The notes under the pieces are model-generated. The model did not search any database, was not told where the DNA came from, and was given only the letters and a program-made list of their open reading frames with translations. Positions 46,391 through 58,949 of a stretch of 64,000 nt of DNA are shown in pieces. The DNA lies in the NCBI RefSeq assembly GCF_019175385.1, contig NC_083339.1, forward strand, positions 24,581,637 through 24,645,636, in the 5' to 3' direction. The translations under genes and the position numbers were made by a program. Numbering within the stretch: the stretch's first letter is position 1; each line of letters starts with the position of its first letter. The stretch comes from Lycium barbarum (taxonomy: Eukaryota; Streptophyta; Magnoliopsida; Solanales; Solanaceae).

Positions 46391-46735
46391 GATCCCAATT
46401 TCCCAATTTTGAACCTTGAACTCTATCAAGGTTCTTAAGGATGGTAGAGCGTTAGGATCGGGTCCGCTCTTGGGCGTAATTGATAAGAGGGACGCCGTAC
46501 TGTGTTACGATTGGGCCTTGGCCCAATTCTTTTCATTAGTTGTTAGTCCGAGTCTACTAAGCCGTGAGTGTGATGGCCTAAATAAATATCTAGAATTCCA
46601 CGTGTCCTATTATTAGTGGTTCTGTTATTCTCTTCATGTCCTTTAAATATGCAGTTGGTTGTACGAAGGTGTTTTGTTGAATTATGAAATATTATCTTCA
46701 TTATTAGTTTTCCATTTATTTTTTGCAATTACTGT

Positions 46736-49700
46736 TGTAGCGGGCGTTGGCAATTCTAAGTTTAACCGGCTCGCACATACCTCATAAAAGGAGGGAGGTG
46801 TCCCGGGGAAGTACGGTTGTGAATCGTACCGGGAAAGTCAGAAAAACTCGCCAACCACTTAATGGTTCTCTAAAGGATATATTTTAGAGTCGCCACCTAA
46901 TTTATAGGAAATTAGGAAAACCAGTTCGAAAATAGTTCATTTAAAACAATTATTTTATGATTATTATAAAAGAAACCTAATCTACACAGAGTCTAGGTAA
47001 GGGTTCTGGTGATCCCCCGGGGAAGGTGTTAGGCACTCGGTATTAAAGATCCGCTCAATCGCGGTTTACCTACGGGTTCTAATAGTGTGCCTTATGATTA
47101 TAAATTATTCTTTGAAAAAAATTGCTTAACTATAGATTTCCGCAATAAAAGAGTGTCATTTACATGCGAAAAATACATTTTTTTCAAGAAATCGTCGAAG
47201 TATAGTTTTGCTCAAAATTGAGCGCGGGTGTCGGACTTGAACACCTAAGCTAATACCCGAAGGCTCTTAGCCTAGGTAGGTGCTCCACGTAAATCCACCC
47301 CAAAAAGGTTTTGAAAAAAGCGTTTTAAGTATTGAAAAATAGTTTTATGTAAAATAGTTTTGGCATACTATAGTATTCATAGATAACCGTGATTTACTTA
47401 ACTAAATTATCCAATTTTATACAAGTTTAGTCTAATTTTTATAAGTTTTATACAAATTTCACACAAGTTTAAATTTTATTAAATCAATCCAGAAAGTCCC
47501 AAAACAGTCCACATCAGTCCAGTCCTAGAAGTTTCAGAAATGTCAATTTAAGTCCATAGGTTTTCCGAAATCAGACAGATTTAGTCCTTTAATAGTCCAA
47601 AGCAGTCTAGTTCCAATTTTTACATAGTATTGACGTCGATTAATGTATAAAAAGTATTTTTAGCGACCCAAATACACAGTTCTAAACATAAGGGTCCCAA
47701 ATCTAAAATTTAAAGCTCATATAATCATGATTTAAAGGCACAAATGTAAAAGTTTGAGGGACTTAGGCCGACCAAGGCCAAGAGGAGAAATAAAATGCGA
47801 TTTTAAATCCAACGTATGCTCCATATGCGTTGCCCATCCGTATTTGAGGTTGACTAGATCTAGGAAAGTTGGTGGGCCTCATTGGGGCCCACCAACGGAT
47901 TTGGGATTGACAAATAAAATGGGCATACATTGTATTAGTATTTGACTTAGAGACATAAATTAAGTTACAATGCCAAAAATTAAATTACAACAGAATTTGG
48001 CTAGGCCCATAATTTTTAAACAAATAGGGAGGGGCAGTTTATGCAAATGGGGCATTCCTCTCAAATATATCAGCTAAAACAATAAACAGGCCCAACTGGC
48101 CCAGCTACGATTTTTATCCCAAAATTCTCTAAGTGTCAAGACTATAATATACCGGGTATACAACTGCTATACCCACCTATTTTTCCCTCAAAATCTGTAT
48201 TGTTGAGTGTAATATCAGATATACCAATAGTGTACTTCCTAGGCCCCTCTTCCAATTTTCTAACTACTGTACTTGTGATACACACAGTATACTAACTTAT
48301 ATTTCTGAGATTTTTCTAAGTGTTAAGCTGGCAGTAGACATGATATACAACTTATATACTTCTCAATTTTCCCAAAATTTTCAAAGTTTTGAAACTTTTA
48401 TATACCAAGACACACATGGTGATATACCACATAGTGAAGAGAGCAAAACCACCCTAAAGGGGCATACCCTCCATACGCCTCAAGTGAAGCTCTTAATGCT
48501 CAAGTGATCACACAGAACAACACAAGGCAACTCCCAGCAAAATGCACAAATATTATCATAAGCCCAACTAGACACAGAAATTAACAGCAGACAACCCTTA
48601 AATGAGCAGGCATGAAGATCAATGATAAGCACAACAGATATCAGCCTTAACTGGTCATTTTAAAAGCTAGGGTTATGTAGAAGGTTCAACTAGGTGCAAG
48701 GAGAGGTACTTAAGTATTTAAAGCAAAGCAGGGACAAGATTTCAGCTTTTAGAGTACCAGACCTAGAATGAATGTCACATAGTTGACTCATAGAGCCTGC
48801 AGAGGATCAAAATGGTCTAGCTACATGGTTTCAAACTGACTCTCATGTCACAATCCAGATTATAATCCTCATGTAAGGTTCAAACAAAATTCAAGACTCA
48901 AATGAAGCCAACAGGCAATATGCAGGCCATGAAGCAATTCAGAAGTTCATTCAAGTAGAAACCAAGTGTTAAACCAAGTGGCAAGTCTTCTTAGGTCCAT
49001 TTCAATCTTATGAGTAGTCAAACTGGTTTCAAGTAAGTTATTTCCAAGCTATCTCTTTTTAGTAAGTTGCAGAGTCAAAACAGTGTAATTTCAACTGAAT
49101 GAAGCCATTTTTCACTTAACAAGTTAAGTAAGTTCAATCAAAGTTTTGATGATCATTTTCAGGCAGTTTTAAAGCCATCAGGAACCAAATCAATATAGAA
49201 CAGGCACAATAAGTTAGGCATAGAGTCAAAAAATCATAATACATTCTCAGAATTGGCACATAGTGACACATAATTTGTTTAGCCATTATAAGGTTCACAA
49301 GTAAACATATGAGGGCTGCGTTAAGTTCTAGATATGTGAGTTAACATATCATAACACATGCAGATAAACAGAGGTTCCTACATGACAAGTTCTGAGGAGT
49401 TTAAGTTTAAACAAAAATCCAGGTCATTGTCTGAAGTATAGGGATGACCAATGCACATAGTTTGGCTCAAATGGGTGAGACTAGGTCAAGTAGGGACAAT
49501 TCTAGGCATGGCATACATAAACCAGGATCATATGAACATAATTTTAGTCTTTAGAACTCATTCTAGTTTTCATATGATCACACATGCAAAAAAAAAAGGG
49601 TTATACACTGCAATTGTCCATAATACTCGGTAGGTTTAAAGTACAAAGGGAGATTAGCAATCATCTAACAGGGAAACAACATATTAGTTACAGAAACAAG

Positions 49701-52700
49701 ATAAGATTCAAGACCATTATAGCACTAGCTCCTCTCCTATCTCTCCTACTCTTAATTCTAAACAAAAGAGACAGTTTTACTACAAGCTCAGGACAACACT
49801 TAGGCTAGAATAACATAGTTTAGACTTCTAATCCAAAGACCACTAATGAATAGATTGCAAATTTCATAAAACCAAACTTTTTAGGCATCTCTAACAATCA
49901 ACACTTTATTTTAGTTAAAATAAATTCAGATGGGCCATTTTACATTCTTTACAGAATTAAATGAAATCAGTAGGAATTTTCCTTTAGGCTAACAAAATAG
50001 CAGTCACAAGGACATAGACATTCTTTTTAAGCTAGTTTCAGGATCACAGAATTGATATCAAGGGCCTGCATCCTATATTCAAGCTTTTAGGCTAGTGGAG
50101 GTCTCATTTTTTGAACATTCAAAGGCTAAGCATATTGATTTTTACTCAATCTTGGACTCAGCAAGTACACACCTTTACAATTATCAGAGAATGACTTTCA
50201 GAGATGACACAACTAATAGATATTCCTAAAACATCAGAAATAGTCCCAAAAAACCAACTACACATCAGCAGGACACACTAATTTAAGAATTAAAACATCT
50301 AGATATGGCAAGTAGACCAAGGTAATGACAAGAACATTCAAACACAGTGAGTATGTCCAATACAGAGAACAAGAAATAGAAGGCTATCCACCCCAAGTGT
50401 ACAGAAATAAGAGCCAAAGCACGTAAACTCAACAAGTATATTTAATAGGAGAATGAGAGACACTGAATACTAAAGAGTATATTCAAACAGGGAACAAGAA
50501 ACCAAATAGCCCCACAACATACCATTTTTAGACCTACTCTTGCCTAATTATCAAGCAAACACTCTTAACAAACCCTTATACCTTTAAAACACAGCTAAAC
50601 TACTTATAATGTCAAAACAAAGCCTAGATCTCAAGCAAACAGTATCTAATTCCCAAGTTTCAAACACATTTCCCTTCGAAAATATCATTTGTTCATCCTA
50701 CATTCCTTAAAAATATTTAAGCCACTCTTTTGAACCTTATTACTCAGCTTAAAAAAAAACAAATTGCAAAGCAGGTTTTTCACTTTTCAAATCACATAGT
50801 CAATCAATTTTTTCAAGAAGATTGCCAATTTTAAGAAAAAAGACTTATGAAAGGTTCATGAATCTATTCTGAGGTCGAAAAGACACATTAAGATAGGCAC
50901 ACACTAGGTCACACAAAGGCCAAGTAAGCAGGTTCACTTATCCTACTATGTATCATGTTTTAACAGTGTTGACAACAAAAAGGAGTGACAGAGCTCAATT
51001 ATTCAAACAAAACAAACTCAGGACATTCAATCTTCAAGGAACTTCATTCAAAACTTAACAAGTAACTTCAATGATTCATTTCAAGGGAAAATGCTTACTT
51101 ATTTGAGGTAGTTTAATCAAACAAGTATAGTATTCTAAAATGGACTTAAGCTAATAGAAACCATATTTAGCTAAGCTGAAGCAAGATAAAGTCCAGAATC
51201 TAAGGTAAACCACAAATTTAGTTTCAAACCTTGAAAGTAACTTCATCTTTACTAAAGTAGTAACTACATATTACTGTTTCATAAAAATAGATTCTAAACA
51301 TCACCATTTCATACAACAAAACTGGAAAGAGTATGACTATATAAAAAAACTTAACACAGATTTGGCAACTTAGAATTCCCATCATACCACCTTATTTAAT
51401 TTATCCTTGAACCAAAGACTATGCATTTCTAACTTAGAAACTCCAAAATCCTATTCTTTAACAGCTCTTCTCATTTTATTAACTAACAGGCTATACTATC
51501 TACTTAATGTGACATAGTTTAAACCTTAACTTATGTTTATTACAACCTTGCATAACAGGATCAGAACAGAATAGCAACATATAGGACTAAGCTAATCATT
51601 TATAGCATTTTTGAATAACAAACAAGCTTAAATAGTAAATAATCATGACCAAAAATAGAATAAGGTTTGAAATAAGAAGTTACCTCTTATTGGGGCAACC
51701 TAAAGACCAAAATGGGGATTGAAATCCAAAGCTTCAACACTAAACAAGACCTCGTCACATTATTTTTTTTTTAAATTAGCTTTGTATTCCTATAGTATTA
51801 TACTTGTCTTGTATATTGTAGTGTATATAGTGGTATATAAGGTAGTGAACTTAGTCCTCTTCGGGTATCAAAAAAAAATCTCCCTCTAACACGAATAGAA
51901 ACTTGTTATATATAGGCAATACCACCAGCTTAGGGGTATAAAATAGGAAGGAATATTCCCAAAACAGATCCCCCCCCCCCCCCCCCCCAACCAAAAACAA
52001 AATCTCAAACATTTCGAATTTTTTGGCACAATAGAATAAGAATCTTATAAAATTGTACAATTAGTACTATCCCTAATTCAGATTTTGTACACCTCATACA
52101 AGCAAACAAAAATCCAACCCATTTGTACCAAATTCTCATTTAAAAATCCCTAAAATTTAGGAACAAATAACTGCATAGTACACCTAGTCACATATAGGAC
52201 AAACAAACAACAAATATAACGGCATAATTGTACCAAGGGGATAAACCCCCCCCCCCCCCCCCCAAATTCGTACCTAAACCCAGCAGACCCCCATGGAAAT
52301 TACCCTAGATCCCCATGTAATCGCGTGTGGTGCACAAGTTGGCAAGGGACTCGAGGTCCCACCCATGGCAACCACACACATGGGTGACCCGAGCAACATC
52401 CATAAAAGGGTTTAACTTAAAAGAAAATTTAACGCAATTAAACCTGGAAATCACAAGGACTCGTGATAAAGAACAAAACCCCTCAAATATCCGGCGAAAA
52501 ACAGCCGTGGATTGGCTTGAAATGGCCATCGACGGCGGAACCCTAAAACAAACAAATCGCCTGAGAAATGAGAGAGGAGCAGTCAGGTGAAATGAAAGAG
52601 TGGGGGGAGGGGTGGAAGTTTATTTTTAATAGACTTCCACTCCCCTTTTTTTTAAAAGAACCCCCCCCCCCCCCCCCTAAGTTTTTAAAAGGTTAAATTA

Positions 52701-53179
52701 ACCCTTTCTTTTGATGAAAACACCTTTCCTAAACAATGTACTCATTTATAAAAATACATATTCTTTAAAAAACGTAATTTGTCTAAAACTTCCTCGTAAA
52801 ATAACTTTTGACGAAAACAAGATTTATAACACGTATTTTTAAAATACAATCTTTAAAACAAGCCCAATATTGACATAGTTCTGAGCAATATTTAAAAAAT
52901 GCGGTCGAGAGTACAGTAATTCATACGTCGTTTTAATTAACAGTTTCTTCGAGCTAGACAGAACGGGATGTGTATCTTTTTTTTTTTTAAATCACGTTTG
53001 TGAAAGTAAATAACTCGTAATTGTTAATTTTTATGAAAAAATAATAATTAAACGTCAATTTTTGCAATTTTCTCGGGATTTTTGAATTTTTAAATTTTTT
53101 AAGGGCATCCTCACCCTGTCTTGGACTCGAAAAATTAAAAAAAAAATACATTTTATGCGGGGAAAATTAGGTGTCAACA
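46736..53179 (-). mobile_element. Solo LTR of a Tat/Ogre-like element (6.4 kb), minus strand
   Basis: On the minus strand it starts TGTTGACACCTAATTTTCC at 53179 and ends CCGCTACA at 46736. It is flanked by ACTGT at 46731-46735 and ACTGT at 53180-53184, a perfect target duplication. No pol or gag domain is visible in 6,444 bp, and no second LTR copy was noticed. The block near 46880-47040 (GCGACTCT and GTGCCTAACACC on the minus strand) matches the 3' end of the solo LTR at 1655. Three C-runs of 17-19 bases lie at the right end. A TATA-like ATTAAAAATAAAC (minus) is near 52617-52632. Confidence 0.87.
51970..52677 (-). repeat. Three long G-tracts (LTR sense) in the 6.4 kb solo LTR
   Basis: Uninterrupted C-runs on + are at 51970-51988 (19), 52246-52263 (18) and 52661-52677 (17). 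In LTR sense these are G-tracts, one just upstream of the probable TATA and two downstream. Exact lengths may be affected by sequencing slippage. Confidence 0.8.
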
Positions 53180-53286
53180 ACTGTTTCATTGAGCTAAGGT
53201 TAGCCCTAGGTGTTACATCATCCTTATGTCAAACTTCTGGGTGAAATGTGCCAAAGATCTCGCAACACAAACTAATCTAACTCTTT

Positions 53287-53479
53287 GATTTTTTTTAGGT
53301 TTTCCACTTGGTGTCCGGTATTTGCTCTGAGGCCCAACTAATCCGTATTCGTGTCAGGAAGTCCATTTTGCGGTGTAAAACGCTCACTACCAAAGGCGAC
53401 TTCATACCCAGGGCTCGAACCCAAGACCCCTGATTAAAATGGAGGAGTACTTACCACTCTACCACAACTTTTAGTGCTG
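53287..53479 (-). mobile_element. tRNA-derived SINE, minus strand
   Basis: The minus strand has a pol III A box (GTGGTAGAGTGGTAAGTAC, 53448-53466) and a B box (GGGTTCGAGCCCTGG, 53409-53423). A unique body and a short A-rich tail at about 53289-53296 follow. ACTCTTT occurs on both sides (53280-53286 and 53480-53486), a 7-bp target duplication. Length is about 193 bp. It resembles the SINE families of Solanaceae; the exact family is not determined. Confidence 0.85.
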
Positions 53480-53957
53480 ACTCTTTAAATTTTTAGTACG
53501 TAAGCAAGTTCAATTAGGCGTCATTGTAAGCAACCTTCTAGAAAGCCGATGGGCCATCGGTGAAAATTTCATCTTGAAAGCTAATGCATATTCAACAAGA
53601 TATAACAGCAACTTTTGAATAGTCTTTATGAATAGTTTCTCTCTTTGTGAGGTACGCTTTCAAATAAGATATGATTGAATTTAAATATCTTGGATTGCTA
53701 CAAGAGAATTGTTACTGAAGAATTTGAGGTTATAAATATAATGTTTTGGGATAAGAAAAAAAATTCTTCCTCCCAAACATATACACTGAAATTTGAAAGA
53801 ATAATTTTCTGCCTTAAAAAGGGGGAAGGGGGGGGGGGGGGGGGGGGGAGAGGGGAAAAAGGTTAAGGAGTTCTTACTTAATGGGATCTAACATTGAAGA
53901 GAAACGGTGATTCATTCTAAATTTCTAATATTCTAAAGTTGTATTATTTCATTCTTT

Positions 53958-54117
53958 GATGAGTTATACCCTAAAATGTATTTATATTTTAAAGAAAATT
54001 ATATAACACTCCATATATAATTATGTCAACCATACCTGATGAGTTATACCCTAAAATGTATTTATATTTTAAAGAAAATTATATAACACTCCATATATAA
54101 TTATGTCAAGCATACCT
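53958..54117 (+). repeat. 80-bp tandem duplication, two copies
   Basis: Units 53958-54037 and 54038-54117 both begin GATGAGTTATACCC. They differ at a single base that I can find (C at 54030, G at 54110). Confidence 0.9.
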
Positions 54118-55001
54118 CGCTTTTTGTCTCTTGAGTAGGCATTACACATCTTCTTTTTGACCAGAAGAATAAACATATCATTTGGGCCAAGCTAAACCAG
54201 AAGTGAAAACATGTGTTTTGCTTGTTCTACTTCAATCTAATCATAAAAAACAAAGATAAAAAAAGAACTTCAACCTAATCAATTACTGTAATTAGCCAGT
54301 ATTGGAACAAGCATACCTTTAAAACAATGATTTAAAAGCCTCCCAATCAATGTTTCCTTAAGATGAAGCAACATTCAAAAGGAAGAATAAGGAAATTGAA
54401 TGGGTTAATAAATTTGAATGTCAAATGTGACCCACTTAGAGACCTAACTATTAATTAAACACAAAGGAGAGACACCTTTGATACTTTAGTATCATACGTT
54501 TAGAGACAACACATGACATCGTCTTTTCTTAATTTCTACTTAATCCTTATATAATCTGCCTTTTAAGACTTTCAAAGACACAGAAATTTTAATATTTCTC
54601 GATTACATAACAATTAAAATGCGACGTTTTGGAATAAAATGTAGGGAAAATTTCAGTAATGTACAATTTAGCATACAAATTACATTTGCGTAGCCATATT
54701 TTTAAATTACAAACCTATGACCCAACAAATTATGGCCGCAGCTTGTATATACAACAATGTACAACTCTATACAACAATATACAACTTTATACACCTACTG
54801 TAGACAATGTATGAACCTTGTATAAAAATGTATAATAACGTATAAGAGTTGTTTATACACGCTTCTATAGTATTATGCAGTGTTTATACAGTGTTAAAAA
54901 TGTAACATAATGTATGTGTTTTATACATATTTTACCCTTAAAAAACCACCAACATTAGAAAGAGATTTGGAAGGAAAAATAGCATCTTGGAGTTTGATAT
55001 G

Positions 55002-55003
55002 GT

Positions 55004-55034
<31 letters not shown>

Positions 55035-55038
55035 GGGG
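55002..55038 (+). repeat. GT microsatellite joined to a 21-base G-run
   Basis: About eight GT units run directly into G at 55018-55038. Low complexity; the length may not be reliable. Confidence 0.8.
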
Positions 55039-55315
55039 CTATCTCGGGTAATTATTTTTAAAAAAAAAATGAGATGACGGCTACAAAATGTAAAAAAAAA
55101 AAAAAAAAAAAACTATGGCCATTTCGGGTAAATACTTTTATGTCCACTTGCAAATTGAATAGAAAATGTGGCCTTTTCAGATCTTCTATGTAGAAGAGCC
55201 TATTTGGATTGAATTATTTTAGGTTTTAAGTCAAAATAGTCTTAAGCATTTTTGTAATGTTAGGGTAAGATAAAAAAAAAAAAAGTACTTTTAAGCGCTT
55301 ATTGCTAACTCAAAA

Positions 55316-57728
55316 TCTATACTATATTAAAAGCACGAAGGGCCTTAGAAATGTTAATTGAACTTTTTGCCCTTTATTAAAAGACTCTACAATAGACAAA
55401 ATTGTAATTTACTATTTTCCTCAAATTATTGTTTAATTTTCTTTATAGTCATTCAATTATTTCTCTAATATTTAGAAATTAAAAATTCATTAAATACGGT
55501 TATTAAATCTTACCTTATTTGAATTATATACCTAAAATTATGACTGCATTCTAAATTGAGTATAATTGTAGTTGTAATCACTAATAATTATTTTTTGTTA
55601 AGAAAAAAAAAAGTCTCGTGTATATACAGTTGACTCTTCTTTCATTTGGTTTAGGATTCTTTATTTATTTTTTGTTTAGGATTTTTTACTGCCGTGTATT
55701 GCTTTTCTTTGTTTAGGTTTTGGTTTCAAGTTATTTCCTACATATTCAATAAAATAATATTAACCAGTTAATGTTTAACTTGAATAAAGGATTAAATTTG
55801 ACACCAACGTTTTCCGTTTCACTATTGATATTTTTCAAAAGTTTCATTTTTCTGAAATCTTTGAAATATGTTTAATTATAATGAGAAAATAAGCTAAATT
55901 TTTGGTTGTTTAACTTGGTAAGAAATCCTAATATTTAACACTTCTAACTCAATTATAATTTTACCTTATATAAAAAATAATTTTTACAATTCTATTTAAG
56001 TAATATTTTGAATCATATTTTACGGAAACACTTTAAGATTATATATATGAATCAAATAATTAAAGATTATTTTTGATTGATAGTTACTTGGGTGAGAACT
56101 TACGAACAATAACACCTTAAGATTTGTGTAGATTGTAATAGCTACACATCAATACTTTGAGAACTTGTGTTGGCATGTTCGCAGAGTCACAGTTTATGAC
56201 GTTTGGAACTTTATGACGTAAGTGTAAGATAATTTGTCTAATATCAATTGCACTAATCGTGTAAGCATAGCTAATCAAAATTGGCAATTAAAATTGGCAA
56301 TTGATTCTACTCTTTTGATAATTTCATGTGTTTTTTCTTTTAGTTGAAATTTTTTAATCAAAATATTGGACGAAACAAGTGATGTTGCCGACAAACAAAG
56401 TAGGTCAAATGGCAGTCAACTGTTATTTGTATTGAAAACATTAATTACCATAAAACATAGGAGTAGTACTGTTTGAATTGAGATGATTAGTCTATGCTTT
56501 ATTTTTTGTTTTAATTTTGTATAATTTGTTAGTTTTTGAGGTAATGAGTATTGACTTGATTCTTTGTAAATTTTGTTTCAGGTGAACACTAGAATCATCG
56601 CCTTCTACTAATGGAGGTTGACCTCAATCAAATAATTGCGATGTTGATTAATTGATTACATAAAATATCAATTTAGTGGCAAAACTATGATTTCAGGTTT
56701 CTTCCATCGAAAATTTCATGTTGTCATCTTCTACCCTATCATACTTCTTTCTATTATTGTTAATTTGTTACAAGTAGCTGTGTTATATTATTATGCTCAT
56801 ATATAATGCAGTTCGTTTTTCCTTTTCGAGATTTTGTTCGCTGCATTTAAATTTACTCCTTAATTATTAGGATATCGAGTTGTCATGTTCCTCTTTAATT
56901 ATAACCCTAATATTTAGGACTTTGAAATCAGCTAAAGTTTTGATAATTAAATCATTCCTTATTTGAACTAAGTAAGAATGTTTAATATTTACAAATTCAG
57001 AAAGATTTTTACTTAAATAAAAATTTCCTTATCTTTTGCTTCACAATTAATTGCTTTGTAATTTGTTTAGGTTGGTTTCTTACGTCTATATTTATTTATG
57101 ATTTGTTTTCTATTAGTTTAGTTTTGGTTTAGAATGAAGATTTGTGGGAGTCCAATTTAAAACGTCATACACAAATCCAAAGAATGCATCTTATGGAACT
57201 TTGAATGAAAAAAATAAGAACGGCATATACTTAGGGATATTAATTCTATAAAATTAATTATGTCTTCTTTATTTTTATTACAAAATCGATTAGAAAAAAT
57301 TACTTTTGATAAAACTGACTATTTTATGGTAAACTAAAATATGATTGACATTAAGAAATTCTTATACACAGATCACAAACGAATTTTAAAACATAGAGAA
57401 GATGAAGGGTGATTTACTGAAGTGAAAGCTTAACAATTATCAAGTCAATAGCACAAAGAGACGAAAAAAGACCAATTTTTTTTTTTTTTTTGGGTTAGAC
57501 AAAAGGACCCAATATAATGAAATATCTTTTATAAAAAGTTGTGAGGTAAGATGTTAAATAGCATATTAGTATCTCTCTAACGGTTAAGATATCTAGATTA
57601 CAGGATTAATAGATTAGACAGTGATAAAGTGATAATAAAAATTGCTAATCTCAAATGAAGCAATATACACATATATATTTTACTGTTTGACGTGATGCAT
57701 ACGTGCAACGCACGTACGGTTAAACTAG
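55316..57728 (+). mobile_element. Non-autonomous Helitron (2.4 kb)
   Basis: The 5' end is TCTATACTATATTAAAAG and the 3' end CTAG, preceded by the hairpin ACGTGC-AAC-GCACGT (57701-57715) and a 9-nt spacer. It sits between A (55315) and T (57729) with no target duplication. These are the Helitron rules: TC start, CTRR end, 3' hairpin, A|T insertion. No Rep or helicase domain is seen in its AT-rich interior and I recognise no captured gene. The flanking sequence looks like one older repeat split in two. Confidence 0.85.
57701..57715 (+). terminator. 3' hairpin of the Helitron
   Basis: ACGTGC and GCACGT pair perfectly around AAC, 9 nt before CTAG. In Helitrons this hairpin signals the end of rolling-circle transfer; it is not a transcription terminator. 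Confidence 0.8.
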
Positions 57729-58291
57729 TAATAAAAATAAGCCAAAAGACATAAGTTAGGATTCCTAATCTTATAGATGTAAAATGAGGACATAAAACTA
57801 AAAACAAGTTTGTAATGGACTACAAAACTATTTCTCCCAAGAAAATGAAGATAATAAATTGTGTAATATTTTCAAATAAAAATAAGAAGATCCTTAATTC
57901 ATACAATCTAGTTAGCATCTGGTACTAATAGATATGGTGGGGAACAATCACAAATAATCAAAAAATGATTCTTTTGGAATTAGGTAATTATTTAAAGTAA
58001 GATGAAGATATCAGTGATATTACCAAAGTAGAAGGACTTTGCTATAATTTCTCAAATATTTTTAAAAAACCGAAAAAGGCTTTTCACATTACAAAAGCAT
58101 CTGAACGCTATCATTGCATTGCCAGTCCCTCTTTTTCTTCTTTATTCCATCTCCGGCAAGCTCAGCTCACTTCACTCCATTTTTCTACCAACTTTACTCC
58201 TCATAGTTCTAGGTTTTTGCAATTCCCAATCATAATGTTAAACCATAGCTAGACGAAAAAATTGTATGTATTAGGGTTTTGCAATGAAGCT
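57729..58291 (+). other. Host segment with 5' flank of a CPK13-like exon
   Basis: 57917-57965 (ATGGTGGGGAACAATCACAAA and following) resembles the end of the short ORF at 63708. 58020-58285 (leader with CATCTCCGGCA, a GCTAAACCATAGCTA-like stretch and TTAGGGTTTTG) resembles 63411-63705. The block is cut at 58291 by the Tat-like element. It reads as part of a duplicated 5' gene end with no intact coding region. Confidence 0.55.
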
Positions 58292-58871
58292 TGTTTACCC
58301 GGAAATCGGTTCAGTTGAATTTGTGTATGTGGTCAAGAACACGTGGACCAAAGTGACCAGAAAAGTAATGTAATTTGTAATTAAAATAGCTATGGACGAA
58401 ATATAAGCAAAGTAAAAAGTTAATAATAGCTAAGCCTTGAGGTAGCTTTGAACTGACGGCTCAGGACAAGCTACTAATTTGGTCCGTGTTGGATCTGAAT
58501 TAAAATAGCAAAGAAACTTAAGAACAATGCAAGTGTGAAATCTATGTCATGTATATCTCTTGGATTTCGTGTCTTTTACAATGGAATGATAAGTCCTATT
58601 TATACTTGGGACGAGGAGTACACATTCTACGAGTTGTGCCCCTGCTAATAATATGTATTAATGCCACAATAATGATAGACAATAAAGAGGGCAATAAAGC
58701 CTATTAATGCCCGTGGAAGGTGGAAGGCCTTCTTGTAACGGTTGACTATTGCCTACCAACAGGTGATATCTCATTTCTTTGAGGAATCGAGCCTTTCAGT
58801 GTCCTCGGTGTCATTAAATCTCTACCGGAGGTTTTGAACGATGATTTATACTTGAATCATATCTATCGTCA
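58292..58871 (-). repeat. 3' LTR of the 58292-62829 element
   Basis: 580 bp, aligned over its whole length with 62249-62829 with scattered substitutions and few indels. A TATA box, GTATAAATAGG on the minus strand, is at 58595-58605. Confidence 0.85.
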
Positions 58872-58949
58872 GTATCCTCCCTAATGTAAAGGAGGACTGC
58901 CGGTAGAGGGAGGTTGAAGTCCTCATTCCTGGTCGGAACGAGAGTGTGA

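Larger units (their letters stand above)
41235..53217 (+). mobile_element. Element 4: Reina-type Ty3/gypsy chromovirus, 3' LTR split by a solo LTR
   Basis: LTRs of about 310 bp start TGTTAGGATCGG and end GGTGTTACA. An initiator-Met-like primer site follows the 5' LTR. Then come gag, protease, RT, RNase H, integrase and a chromodomain-like end. Without the 6,444-bp insertion (plus its duplication) the element is about 5.5 kb. Short LTRs and small size are typical of the Reina lineage. The flanks are TCATA at 41230-41234 and TCATC at 53218-53222, a target duplication with one mismatch. Many stops and frameshifts are present. Confidence 0.87.
46450..53217 (+). repeat. 3' LTR of element 4, interrupted
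   Basis: The LTR runs 46450-46735 and resumes at 53180-53217 after the 6.4 kb insertion. The break falls after TTGCAATTACTGT, and the sequence resumes in TTCATTGAGCTAAGG, collinear with 41505-41544. The first base is uncertain because the expected TG reads CG here, and 10-12 extra bases lie near 46465 relative to the 5' copy. Confidence 0.85.
53487..55315. other. Intergenic DNA with simple repeats
   Basis: No gene recognised. It contains a 21-base G-run (53828-53848), an 80-bp tandem duplication, a TGTATAAA/TACAAC-rich stretch (about 54750-54920), a GT microsatellite followed by a G-run, and an 18-base or longer A-run near 55092-55110. The last 100 bp (GCGCTTATTGCTAACTC) look like half of another repeat, which resumes after the Helitron. 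Confidence 0.5.

Noticed and set aside
47221..47290. tRNA-like stretch on the minus strand (GGTGTTCAAGTCCGACACC resembling a T arm)
   Set aside because: I could not fit an acceptor stem, D arm and anticodon loop. It lies in the U5-like part of a giant LTR.
54640..55150. Possible MITE with TACAAC/TGTATA-rich interior and repeated CGGGTAAWTA words
   Set aside because: No convincing terminal repeats or duplication could be defined by eye.
58278..58282. TTTGC near the left edge of the 58292-62829 element as a target duplication matching 62830-62834
   Set aside because: Nine bases separate it from the LTR edge defined by the other copy, so the match is probably chance.
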